From positions 22,584,455 to 22,648,454 of the forward strand of contig CAIIXF020000002.1 in the NCBI GenBank assembly GCA_903813345.2: a stretch of 64,000 nt of DNA. Reading direction: 5' to 3'. A program made the translations under genes and the position numbers. Of this stretch, positions 45,060 to 55,118 are shown one piece after another. Under the pieces are notes generated by a model. It was given only the letters and a program-made list of their open reading frames with translations, did no database searches and was not told the origin of the DNA. Source of the DNA: Owenia fusiformis (Eukaryota > Annelida > Polychaeta > Sabellida > Oweniidae). Positions within the stretch are counted from its first letter, which is position 1, and each line of letters begins with the position of its first letter.

Positions 45060-48000
45060 ATGGCGGAGGCTTCAATTACATTAGACTCTGAACTGACTGA
45101 TGAAGAAGACAAGCTTGGAAAAGAACTATGTGATTTAAGAAAAAGGGAAATCAGAGATAATGAGAAGGAAGGAGAAAAAATGATCCAATTGGGGAATCTT
45201 TACAAGGGAAGATGTTCTAATAACTTCAGCAAGCATGAACATTATGTTAATGCGATGGCACTGTATAATGGGGCTATGGCATGCTTCAAACTGGCTAAGG
45301 AAAAATGGTGTCAGGATGTTGAACAATACCAACAGCAGATTCCAATGCTATGTGATGAAGTCGAGAAAATGTACATGGAGAATATACTTGGCAAGTTACC
45401 AACCACCCATGATGCCTCTGCTGGTATTGAGAAAGATATGTCACAGCTGAACACCAATACAAAGGTCGAGAGAAATTACAATGAAGCGCTGAATTCATAC
45501 AGATCTAGACTTAAAGCAAATATGAAGGATGCAGTAGATTTAATGATGAAGTGGCCAAAGGCTGACAATGGTCCAAATCCAGAGTATGAGGAAAGCCTAA
45601 ACCAAATGATAAAATCTATATGTGGGGACAACACAAGTTTCATGAAAGAATTCATTGCTGAATTAATGGAGCAAAGCATAGCTGTATGTGGACCTCCACC
45701 CTGTAAATTCACAATGGTGGGACTGGGGTCTCTTGCAAGAGGTGAAAGCACCCCCTACTCTGATCTAGAGTATCTCTTCCTTACAGAAAATAATAACCAT
45801 GAGGAATATTTCCTCAACCTCCACTTCTACTTTCAAATAAAAGTGCTCAACTTGGGAGAAACCCCTCTTCCTGTATTGGGAATTAAGGGGTCAAATGACT
45901 TCTACACAGAAAAAGAAAAATTGTCACATGTATTTTATGATGATACAACACCTAGCAGGTTCAAGTTAGATGGCAACAGGCCATGGGCATCTAAATTACC
46001 ACCTGGTCATGAGGGAACGGAGAAAAAAGATCCAATCAAACTAACTGGAACACCAAAGTACGTGGCTGAGCTTAGCACAAACGAATCTAATGAGAAAAAT
46101 GGTTATCACCTGGCAACTATCATCTCCACAGCAACCAACATAATGGGTGATGAGGGATTGTTTGAGGAATTCAGAATCCAACTAGCTAGGGTCAAAAAAC
46201 ATGAGAAATCTGACACATTGTTTAAAACCTGTATTGAACTTATGGAGAAAGACCGTCATAAACATAAATATAGAACGAGTCTTAGCTTCATTTATGCTAG
46301 AAATGCTGAACTAGACTACTACAGGTTTCCTTCAATCTTGATCAATAATCTCAAAGATCTCTTTCAAATTGATAAAACATCTCCATGGGATATCATTGCT
46401 GAATTAGAAAAATTCATTAGGAAGGAAAACTGTTCCCACTTATTACTGATGATCAATTTTGTCATTGCAGTTAGGCTGTACACATACTGCCTGAAGAATC
46501 AGTTATCTAAAGCACAAACAGGGGATGTTTTGATGGACACTTCAGCTTCCTTTAGTGATGTCATTTCAATTCCATTCACAAACTTATTACAGCACTACTT
46601 CATCAGACTCAAAAGCTGTTCCAAGTATGTCCCTGCAAGACTAAGAGATGCAACCAACATGAGTCCCAGTCATGTTAAACAGCTGTTGCAAGAATGTCAA
46701 ATGTACTGTGGATGTAAGTGCTGCCTCTTGCAAGCAAAGTTCTTAACAAGCTTCCAGGCTGATGATGTAATTGATGGAGTAGATGTAGTCCTGAGATCTG
46801 CTGAAGAATCATGGCACCAACAAATAGAACCTGTTGATAGAGATACAATATTTGCATATGTCAGCATATGCCACATTGAAAGACAGGATTATCATTCTAG
46901 GCTGAAGCTCTACCAGGATGAGCTCTATTTCAACCAACATATCACCAGCAGTAAAAAAGCAGAGTATTTAAATAAAATAGCTGAATGTCACATGGATCTG
47001 AAAGACTACCCAGCAGCACTAAGATCCATAAAGGAAGCTGTAAAGGTGTCTCCACCCAGTAAAAAAGCAAAGTATTTAAGGAGCAAGGCAAAATTTCACA
47101 AGAAATTGGAAGACTACTCAGCAGCACTAAAATCCATAGATAAAGCTGTAATGGTATCTCCATCGAGTGAAAAAGCAAACTATCTAAATTACAAAACTGA
47201 CTGCTACATGGAGCTGAAAGACTACCCGGCAGCACTTAGATCCATAGAGGAAGCTGTAAATGTGTCTCTACCCAGGGAAAAGGCAAAGTATTTAAGTTAC
47301 AAAGCTGACTGTCACGTAGAGATGGAAGATTACCCAGCAGGACTAAGGTCTATAGAGGAAGCTTTAAAGGTGTCTCCACCAAATGAAAAGGCAAAGTATT
47401 TAAATTACAAAGCTGTCTGCCACATGGAGATGAAAGACTACCTAGCAGGACTAAAGTCTATAGAGGAAGCTTTAAAGGTGTCTCAACCAAGTGAAAAGGC
47501 AAAGTATTTAAATTTCAAAGCTGACATTCACATGAAATTGGAAGACTACCCAGCAGCACTAAGATCTATGGAGGAAGCTTTAAAGGTGTCTCCACCCAGT
47601 GAAAAGGAAAAGTATTTAGAGAACAAAGCTGACATTCACATGAAATTGAAAGACTACCCAGCAACACTAAGATCTTTAGACGAAGCTTTAAATGTGTTTC
47701 CACCAAGTGAAAAGGCAAAGTATTTAAATTACAAAGCTGACTGCCACATGGAGATGGAAGATTACCCAGTAGCACTAAGATTTATAGAGGAAGCTGTAAA
47801 TGTGTCTCCACCCAGTAAAAAAGCAAAGTATTTAAAGAACAAGGCTAAATTTCACATGAAATTGGAAGACTACTCAGCAGCACTTAGATCCATAGAGGAA
47901 GCTATAAAGGTGGCTCCACCCAGTGAAAAAGCAAAGTATTTAAATTACAAAGCTGACTGCCACATGGAGTTGGAAAACTACCCAGCAGGACTAAGGTCTA

Positions 48001-48740
48001 TAGAGGAAGCTATAAATGTGTCTCCACCCAGTGAAAAAGCAAAGAATTTAAAGGAAAAAGCTGACATTCACATGAAATTGAAAGATTACCAAGCAGGACT
48101 AAGGTCTATAGATGAAGCTATAAAGGTGGCTCCACCCAATGAAAAAGCTAAGTTTTTAAAGGACAAAGCTGACATTCACATGAAATTGGAAGATTACCCA
48201 GCAGGGCTAAGGTCTATAGAGGAAGCTATAAAGGTTGCTCCACCCAGTGAAAAAGCAAAGTATTTAAATTACAAAGCTGACTGCCACATGGAGATGGAAG
48301 ACTACCCAGCAGCACTAAGATCTATAGAGGAAGCTTTAAAGGTGTCTCCACCCAGTGAAAAACCAAAGTGTTTAAAGTTCAAAGCTGACTGTCACATGGA
48401 GATGGAAGACTACCCAGCAGCACTTAGATCCATAGAGGAAGCTATAAAGGTGGCTCCACCCTGTAAAAAACCAAAGTATTTAAAGAACAAAGCTGACATT
48501 CTCATGAAATTGGAAGACTACCCAGCAACACTTAGATCCATAGAGGAAGCTGTAAATGCGTCTCCACCCAGTGAAAAAGCAAAGTATTTAAAGAACAAAG
48601 CTGACATTCACATGAAATTGGAAGACTACCCGGCAGCACTTAGATCCATAGAGGAAGCTGTAAATGTGTCTCTACCCAGTGAAAAAGCAAAGTATTTAAA
48701 TATCAAAGGTGGCATTCATAAGCAGCAGCAGCAAGACTAG
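45060..48740 (+). CDS. NTase-TPR protein, copy 2, with expanded TPR array
   Basis: One open frame of 1,226 codons from ATG in AAAATGGCGGAGG (upstream codons in the same frame precede the likely splice junction). Residues 1-220 are helical and charged. The motif VGLGSLARGESTPYSDLEYL follows, with G223-S224 and D235/E237 as predicted nucleotide and metal ligands of a Pol-beta-type fold like GlnD/DUF294. FKLDGNRPWASKLPPGHEGT and LTGTPKYVAEL then match the later part of that family. A helical middle contains Cys-rich MYCGCKCCLL. From about residue 632, sixteen and a half TPR-like 36-residue units run to the end (KAKYLNYKADCHMELEDYPA...). The frame stops at TAG where sister units read TAC, so the C-terminal tail of copy 1 is absent. 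No signal peptide or membrane segment. Cytosolic scaffold or enzyme; role unknown. Confidence 0.82.
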   Translation: MAEASITLDSELTDEEDKLGKELCDLRKREIRDNEKEGEKMIQLGNLYKGRCSNNFSKHEHYVNAMALYNGAMACFKLAKEKWCQDVEQYQQQIPMLCDEVEKMYMENILGKLPTTHDASAGIEKDMSQLNTNTKVERNYNEALNSYRSRLKANMKDAVDLMMKWPKADNGPNPEYEESLNQMIKSICGDNTSFMKEFIAELMEQSIAVCGPPPCKFTMVGLGSLARGESTPYSDLEYLFLTENNNHEEYFLNLHFYFQIKVLNLGETPLPVLGIKGSNDFYTEKEKLSHVFYDDTTPSRFKLDGNRPWASKLPPGHEGTEKKDPIKLTGTPKYVAELSTNESNEKNGYHLATIISTATNIMGDEGLFEEFRIQLARVKKHEKSDTLFKTCIELMEKDRHKHKYRTSLSFIYARNAELDYYRFPSILINNLKDLFQIDKTSPWDIIAELEKFIRKENCSHLLLMINFVIAVRLYTYCLKNQLSKAQTGDVLMDTSASFSDVISIPFTNLLQHYFIRLKSCSKYVPARLRDATNMSPSHVKQLLQECQMYCGCKCCLLQAKFLTSFQADDVIDGVDVVLRSAEESWHQQIEPVDRDTIFAYVSICHIERQDYHSRLKLYQDELYFNQHITSSKKAEYLNKIAECHMDLKDYPAALRSIKEAVKVSPPSKKAKYLRSKAKFHKKLEDYSAALKSIDKAVMVSPSSEKANYLNYKTDCYMELKDYPAALRSIEEAVNVSLPREKAKYLSYKADCHVEMEDYPAGLRSIEEALKVSPPNEKAKYLNYKAVCHMEMKDYLAGLKSIEEALKVSQPSEKAKYLNFKADIHMKLEDYPAALRSMEEALKVSPPSEKEKYLENKADIHMKLKDYPATLRSLDEALNVFPPSEKAKYLNYKADCHMEMEDYPVALRFIEEAVNVSPPSKKAKYLKNKAKFHMKLEDYSAALRSIEEAIKVAPPSEKAKYLNYKADCHMELENYPAGLRSIEEAINVSPPSEKAKNLKEKADIHMKLKDYQAGLRSIDEAIKVAPPNEKAKFLKDKADIHMKLEDYPAGLRSIEEAIKVAPPSEKAKYLNYKADCHMEMEDYPAALRSIEEALKVSPPSEKPKCLKFKADCHMEMEDYPAALRSIEEAIKVAPPCKKPKYLKNKADILMKLEDYPATLRSIEEAVNASPPSEKAKYLKNKADIHMKLEDYPAALRSIEEAVNVSLPSEKAKYLNIKGGIHKQQQQD

Positions 48741-49881
48741 CCAGCAACATTAAGATCTATAAAGGAAGCTTTAAATGTGTCTCCATCCAGTGAAAAGGTA
48801 AAGTATTTAAATTACAAACCTGACATTCACATGAAATTGAAAGACTACCGAGCAGCACTAAGATCTATAGAGGAAGCTTGAATGTGCCTCCACCCAGTGA
48901 AAAGGCAGAGTATTTAAAGAACAAAGCTTACATTCACATGGAATTGGAAGACTACCCAGCAACACTAAGATCCATTGATGAAGCTTTAATGTGCCTCCAC
49001 CCAGTGAAAAGGCAGAGTATTTAAAGAACAAAGCTTACATTCACATGAAATTGGAAGACTACCTAGCAGCACTAAGATCTATAGAAGAAGCTTTAAATGT
49101 GTCTCCACCCAGTGAAAAGGCAAAGTATTTAAAGAGGAAAGCTGACATTCAACTGCAAGACTACCCAGCAGCACTAAGATATATAGAAGAAGCTTTAAAT
49201 GTGTCTCCAGCCAGTGAAAAGGCAGAGTATTTAAAGAACAAAGCTTACATTCACATGGAATTGGAAGACTACCCAGCAACACTAAGATCCATTGATGAAG
49301 CTTTAATTTGCCCCCACCCAGTGAAAAGGCAGAGTATTTAAAGGACAAAGCTTACATTCACATGAAATTGGAAGATTACCCAGCAGCACTAAGATCTATA
49401 GAGGAAGCTTTAATGTGCCTCCACCCAGTGAAAAGGCAGAGTATTTAAAGAAAAAAGCTGACATTCACATGAAATTGGAAGACTACCCAGCAACACTAAG
49501 ATCTATAGAAGAAACTTTAATGTGCCTCCACCCAGTGAAAAGGCAGAGTATTTAAAGAAAAAAGCTTACATTCACATGATTTTGAAGACTACCCAGCAGC
49601 ACTAAGATCTAAAGAAGAAGCTTTAAATGTGTCTCCACCCAGTGAAAAGGCAAAGTATTTAAAGAGGAAAGCTGACATTCACATTCAACTGCAAGACTAC
49701 CCAGCAGCACTAAGATATATAGAAGAAGCTTTAAATGTGTCTCCAGCCAGTGAAAAGGCAGAGTATTTAAAGAATAAAGCTTACATTCACATGAAATTGG
49801 AAGACTACCCAGCAACACTAAGATCCATAGAGGAAGCTTTAATGTGCCTCCACCCAGTGAAAAGGCAGAGTATTTAAAGAA
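48741..49881 (+). pseudogene. Decayed TPR units after the stop of gene 2
   Basis: The coding sequence simply continues in the same register after the TAG, then hits a one-base loss at GCTTGAATGTGCC (about 48880). A one-base-shorter variant, GAAGCTTTAATGTGCCTCC instead of GAAGCTTTAAATGTGTCTCC, recurs in at least five separate units (near 48980, 49300, 49408, 49518, 49836). Each time it leads to the ending CLHPVKRQ and a stop. Short open pieces at 48991-49341 and 49629-49877 are fragments, not genes. Confidence 0.85.
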
Positions 49882-51440
49882 CAAGGCACAGGACATGAAC
49901 GAGATCACACCATCAAATAGGCAGACACTATGAACCAGGAAAACTGTTCTCCTATTATGTTTACAAATTTCAAGAACAAGAAACAAGATTTTTCAAAAAA
50001 CCTTCAAAATGGCCACCAGAAAACAAGATGGCCGCCCAAAAGTTAATCAGCTCTAGTACTTGATATCCTCTATCATTTGTGTAAAGGACCTTATACACCC
50101 TCCATTGGGATCTCCCCATGGGAAAAAAATAATTCATCTGATTTTTCAAAATGAGTTTTCTGCCTCAATTATTACATTTATATGCACACTAGTATCTTGT
50201 TGACCTATATTCAGCACTGTATTGATGTATAGGCCACTTATTAGGGTCATAATTCAATCATGAAGTGTAGAGGCATAGATTCCAAACCAGGAAGTATTTT
50301 TGTGTCTGTCAAAATCCATTTAGATCCTACGCATCCCTGCATCTTATCTAAATATGTTACTACATAATGAAATATAATAGTATAATATTTGGTTTTACAA
50401 ACTTGTATGATATTTGATAAGTGTAAAAGTTGTTTTTGGAGCATTTTTCTATAGCCATTTTGTAGGGGAAAAAATGATGAAAAAATGTACAATCTTTTAA
50501 TTTTAAGTATGACCTGAATCGATTGCAAACTTCATATTTGCACATTTGATGAGATAAACCATTTGTGTCGTATTGTGAAATTATTAAGTTTGCAATCGAT
50601 TCAGGTCATAGTGTATTTTTGATATTTCTGTGATAATCAATGGAAACCAATGGCCTCTATTGGGATCTGCTGATATCCTCATGTTAAGTCAATGGTGCAC
50701 AGCCCCATGTAAGTCAATACAACCTTACTGAACGAAATGATTCCTATCTCAGCTTATGTGTGTCCGAGCACTTTAATATTTTCCAAAGTATTATATGACA
50801 TGTTATTCTTCATGTTACACCTACGAATGATTCATTTTGACTATAGGGATATTTGCCATTAATTGCACCTTGTCCTTTGAAGAAAATCCGATGAGCGGTT
50901 TTCCTGAAATGGCGATGACAAGATTTTTCGAAAAACCTTCAAAATGGCCACCAGAAAACAAGATGGCCACCCAAAAGTTAATCAGCTCTAGTACTTGATA
51001 TCCTCTATCATGTGTGTAAATTTGAAGGAAATCCGATGAGCGGATTTTCTGAAATGGCGATGACAAGATTTTTCGAAAAATCTTCAAAATGGCTGCCAGA
51101 AAACAAGATGGCCACCCAAAAGTTAATCAGCTCTAGTACTTGATATCCTCTATCATTTGTGTAAATTTGAAGGAAATCCAATGAGCGGTTTTCCTGAAAT
51201 GGCGATGACAAGATTTTTCGAAAAACCTTCAAAATGGCCGCCAGAAAACAAGATGGCCACCCCCAAGTTAATCAGCTCTAATACTTCATATGCTCTATCA
51301 TCTCTGCGAATTTGGAGAAAATCTGATGAGCAGTTTTCCTTAAACGGCGATGACAAAAAGCGGGACGATCACGACCACGATCACGACCACGACCACGATC
51401 ACGACCAGTATGACGACTATATCCCACCGATGGTGTGATA
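49882..51440. mobile_element. Hairpin-ended minisatellite element (family H2), copy B, inside the TPR array
   Basis: Same start (CAAGGCACAGGACATGAACG) and end (ATCCCACCGATGGTGTGATA) as copy A at 33751. It splits a TPR unit between TTTAAAGAACAA and GCTGACATTCAC. It carries the 145-bp units and the GATCAC/GACCAC run, and has its own insertion at 50086-50876. Confidence 0.85.
50086..50876. mobile_element. Insertion of unknown type within family H2 copy B, with hairpin
   Basis: It interrupts a 145-bp unit after TGTGTAAA; the unit resumes at GAAAATCCGATGAGCGG. Ends show only a short inverted word (AAAGGAC / GTCCTTT). Inside, 25-bp arms at 50508-50532 and 50586-50610 (TATGACCTGAATCGATTGCA and complement) form a perfect hairpin with a 53-base loop. 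Not coding. Confidence 0.65.
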
Positions 51441-51776
51441 AAAAAGCTGACATTCACATGAAATTGGAAGACTACCCAGCAACACTAAGATCTATAGAAG
51501 AAGCTTTAAATGTGTCTCCAGCCAGTGAAAAGGCAGAGTATTTTAAGAACAAAGCTTACATTCACATGAAATTGGAAGACTACCCAGCAACACTAAGATC
51601 TTTAGACGAAGCTTTAAATGTGTTTCCACCAAGTGAAAAGGCAAAGTATTTAAATTACAAAGCTGACTGCCACGTGGAGATGGAAGACTACCCAGCAGCA
51701 CTAAGATCTATAGAAGAAGCTTTATTGTGCCTCCACCCAGTGAAAAGGCAATATATTTAAATTACAAAGCTAGATG
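51441..51776 (+). pseudogene. Three displaced TPR units
   Basis: The units resume at GCTGACATTCACATG exactly where copy B of the inserted element ends. They run as an open frame joined to the element's hexamer run, then break at GCTTTATTGTGCCTCC, another case of the shortened variant. Confidence 0.8.
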
Positions 51777-51778
51777 TA

Positions 51779-52588
51779 TCAGGTGTCCCAAAAAAATTGA
51801 GCCACTTTTTGACAAGTATTATTTCAGCAACTGATGAACTAAATTCACTGAAAATTTGTTCAAAGTAGCCAAGGAGTATTGGTAGCAAGGTATAATAAAA
51901 ATATGAAAAAGATCAAGTAAATATTATGTGAGTACTAAGAAATTCAAGATAGTATGTCATAATAGCCCATACCGGAGCAATACAATGTGAACCTTATAGC
52001 ATTTCTACCCAAAAAATGAGAAGCAATTTGACAAGTAATTTCTCATCAATAGATGAGCCAAATTCTTCGAGAACTTTGCCTGAGGCACTTTAGGTTATCC
52101 TCTGCTAGTGCCATGAATATGTAAGAGAATGGTCTTATAGTATGTGTGTATTTTAGAATTAAAGACAGTATGTCAAAATAACCTCTTATTAATCCATTTC
52201 CAAGTAAAAATACTTTTCCACATTTTTTCTTACAATATCACCTCCAATGAATTTGAGAATGAATTGGATTTTGGATATTTGGGATGAATGAAAAGAATTA
52301 ATCAGATATCACTCTGCTCCCATCGAACACAATGAAGACTGAGCGTGCGAAGACGATAGCTGGTACAAACATTTTTGAAGTCTCATATCAGAGCTCCGGT
52401 ATGGGAATTTTTGACATGCTGTTTTGAATTTCTTAGAACTCACAGAATATTTACTTGATCTTTTGTATATTTTTACAACTTGCTGAAGAAACTCTTAGAC
52501 TACTTTGTACAAATTTTCAGTGAATTTGGATCTTCAGTTGCCGATATAATACTTGTCAAAAAGTGGCTCATTTTTTTGGGACACCTGA
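51779..52588. mobile_element. mariner-like MITE in the TPR array
   Basis: Inverted ends TCAGGTGTCCCAAAAAAATT / complement, extending over GAGCCACTTTTTGACAAGTA, are flanked by TA. The related TPR unit at 53150 reads AAAGCTGTATATCACATAAA without the insert. Not coding. Confidence 0.85.
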
Positions 52589-52604
52589 TATATATCACAT
52601 AAAG

Positions 52605-53235
52605 TATTTAAATACCATAAGTCTCATTCACAAGCAGCAGAAATACTACCCAGCAGCACTATGATCCATAGAAAAAGTTATAAAGGTGTCTCCACCAAGT
52701 GAAAAAGCAAAGTATTTAAAGAACAAAGCTGACATTCACATGAAATTGGAAGACTACCCTGCAACACTAAGATCCATAGAAGAAGCTTTAAATGTGTCTC
52801 CACCCAGTGAAAAGGCAAAGTATTTAAAGAACAAAGCTGACTGTAACATGGAGATGGAAGACTACCCAGCAGCACTAAGATCTATAGAAGCTTTAAATGT
52901 GTCTTCACCAAGTCAAAAGGCAAAGTATTTAAAGAACAAAGCTGACTGTCACATGGAGATGGAAGACTACCCAGCAGCACTAAGATATATAGAAGAAGCT
53001 TTAAATATGTCTTCACCAAGTCAAAAGGCAAAGTATTTAAAGAACAAAGCTGACATTCACATGAAATTGAAAGACTACCCAGCAGCACAAGGATCTATAG
53101 ATGAAGCTGAAAGGTGTCTCCTACAAGTGGAAAATGCAATAGTGTTTATTTAAATTACAAAGCTGTATATCACATAAAGCTAAAATACTACCCAGCAGCA
53201 CTAAAATCTATAGAGGGAATTTTAAAGTGATTAAA
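52605..53235 (+). pseudogene. Last five TPR units and decayed end of gene 2
   Basis: An open run of about 155 codons (52686-53153) holds four to five intact TPR units. One unit has lost a codon (SIEALNV). No start or joining signal is seen. After it, a degraded unit and the stretch AAACAGGAATGTGCTGAATA match the copy 1 C-terminal codons KQDNAEY, so this is the ancestral 3' end of the gene. Confidence 0.75.
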
Positions 53236-53255
53236 CAGGAATGTGCTGAATACAA

Positions 53256-54915
53256 CAAGGGAAAGATCAATACCCGGTGATTTCAGCGGGAAGTGGCGTT
53301 TCGTTCAGTGGATGAGCTGCGCGCGCACGCATAAATGTGATTATCCAATATATTTAGGGGAGGGCTATTTGAAATAGTTTTTGGTCTCAGGCGCGACCCA
53401 GGGCTGTTGTCTTTAAGACCAAAATCCGGTATAAAAGGAGAGGGGGTTGCTTGGAACAGCCAAATATGTCTGTTTGAATACTTTCTATTAACAGAAACCA
53501 GTAAATTTTAATTGATTTTTAGTGTTTCTCAATAAATTGGCTTTTGTTTGTTTTGAAACTTGTTGTGGTCATGTATGAACATTTGGAGACAACAAAAATG
53601 TAATCAGTTCTGTAAAATATTATTCTAATTTTGAATAAGAACAAGTGAAAGTTTTTTTAAATGCTACTTAATTATGTTCAGTAGAAAAGTTCAAAATTTG
53701 AATCTAACCAATAGCATCATCCACAGCTAGGGTCAAAGATCAGACTTCGGGTCAAGAAGGGTTCAAATAAACAAAAGCAACTTCTACTGTCAGCTGATTG
53801 GTCAGCTCTTAATGGGTATGTTAACTGGCTCTATAATTAAAACACCCTGGGTTTCTACTTAACAGAAATTTAGGCCTTTAAGGACATTTCATTGAAAATT
53901 AGCCATTCGGCTGATAATTGGTAAGAGTTTGCGATCTTATAATGTATAACTGTTACTCAGACACATATTTTGACACGATTCTGTTGGAAATAAGCTTTGA
54001 ACCGAGAGATATTCACGATTGATATGCACATTTTTGATTGTGCCATTGCTTTTCCATTGCACAATCCATGTATTGATAGAAGAAACATTAATAATGCAGA
54101 TTGGTTTACCTTCAATACATGGCAGACACTACATATCGGTCTATTAAATACCAGTTTGTGCCTTAAATAGTTTTATATTTCCATCCACGGCCTAGAGCAT
54201 AGGTGTGTTTGTCTCTTATGTGTATGCTTGCGCATGGACTTCTAATCACTAGCAGAATTTAACATGATGCAAACTCGACATTATAACTCATGCTGTAACA
54301 TTTTGACTTCGCTGGAAAACAATGGGAATTATTTTTCTTGCCAATCAATCATGGATCACAATCAAAATTTCAGAATGATCAATCAGGCAATGGTCCAAAT
54401 CATGTTATAACATTATATGATATTCAGCAAGAAGTCCGGTAGAAATACAGAATATTTAAACTTCAAAGCTGAAAGTTAAAAGCTAATCTGTCAATTTTCT
54501 ATCTGCAAAAGTGCGTTTACATTTGACACAATAACAGACTGAGTCTTTGAAATCTAGGATTCCCCAGGAAAATATGACGTCATACTAATTAGCATAAGGA
54601 TTTCCCTATTGGTCTGGGTCGAGCCTTGTTCGAAAACACAATCCATAAATACATGCTAATTTCTAAGGAGATAGGAAGTGTATAACGTGTTTATCGATTT
54701 TGTTTAAAGATTTAATCAACTATCAAATTGTTTAAGTGGATAAAGTGGTCACACTTGCTTCAATTCATAGCGTAATCGACGGATAGAAACTGACCGAATT
54801 CCCGATATCCTACCCCCTATTACTGTAGGCTATTAAGCACAGTGACCTACAGAGGGCGCTATCACAAACATGTACTGCACGAACCGATAAATTCCCGGGT
54901 ATTGTAACGCCCTTG
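53256..54915. mobile_element. 1.66-kb inverted-repeat element in the last codons of gene 2
   Basis: Ends CAAGGG.......CAATACCCGG are inverted, and AATACAA (extendable to TGAATACAA, 9 bp) flanks both sides. After the right flank, TAGAAAACTTG...AAGTGAACAC resumes similarity with the end of copy 1 (23470-23500). Near its left end GGTATAAAAGGAGAGG (53427-53442) resembles a TATA box. No coding frame. A MULE-type origin would fit a 9-bp duplication. Confidence 0.7.
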
Positions 54916-55118
54916 AATACAATAGAAAACTTGCTATAATATGAAAATAAGTGAACACACCATCTGTACTGGTACGAGAGATGCTTTATCAATCTGATTT
55001 AGATCTTTCAAAATCAAAATAATATAATTACCACTGGTACATTTCAAGTTTTTATTTAGGGTCCATTTTTGAAAATGTGGCCTGAAAAGGCCAAAAATAG
55101 CCCAGTCAATAATGGCTC
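54916..55118. other. Ancestral 3' end and UTR of gene 2
   Basis: GAACACACCATCTGTACTGG then GAGAGATGCTTTATCAATCT matches the sequence just after the copy 1 stop codon (23496-23550). It is thus the remains of the old gene end, now more than 6 kb from the working stop. Confidence 0.7.

Larger units (their letters stand above)
46956..53235 (+). repeat. 108-bp TPR-coding minisatellite, about 35 units
   Basis: Units of 108 bp (36 codons) with consensus KAKYLKNKADIHMKLEDYPA then ALRSIEEALNVSPPSE. About 16.5 are open within the gene, about 10 follow in broken frames (48741-49880), three lie at 51441-51775 and five at 52605-53155. The spaces are filled by inserted elements. Similarity between units is high, and two unit types (ADCHMEMEDYP and ADIHMKLEDYP) alternate, which points to recent block duplication. 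Confidence 0.93.

Noticed and set aside
46942-49348. Minus-strand open frames of 60-125 codons across the TPR array.
   Set aside because: They are antisense shadows of the 108-bp repeat and recur with its period.
53427-53442. TATAAAAGG as the promoter of a solo LTR.
   Set aside because: The surrounding 1.66-kb insert has inverted CAAGGG ends and no TG...CA LTR borders, primer site or second LTR.
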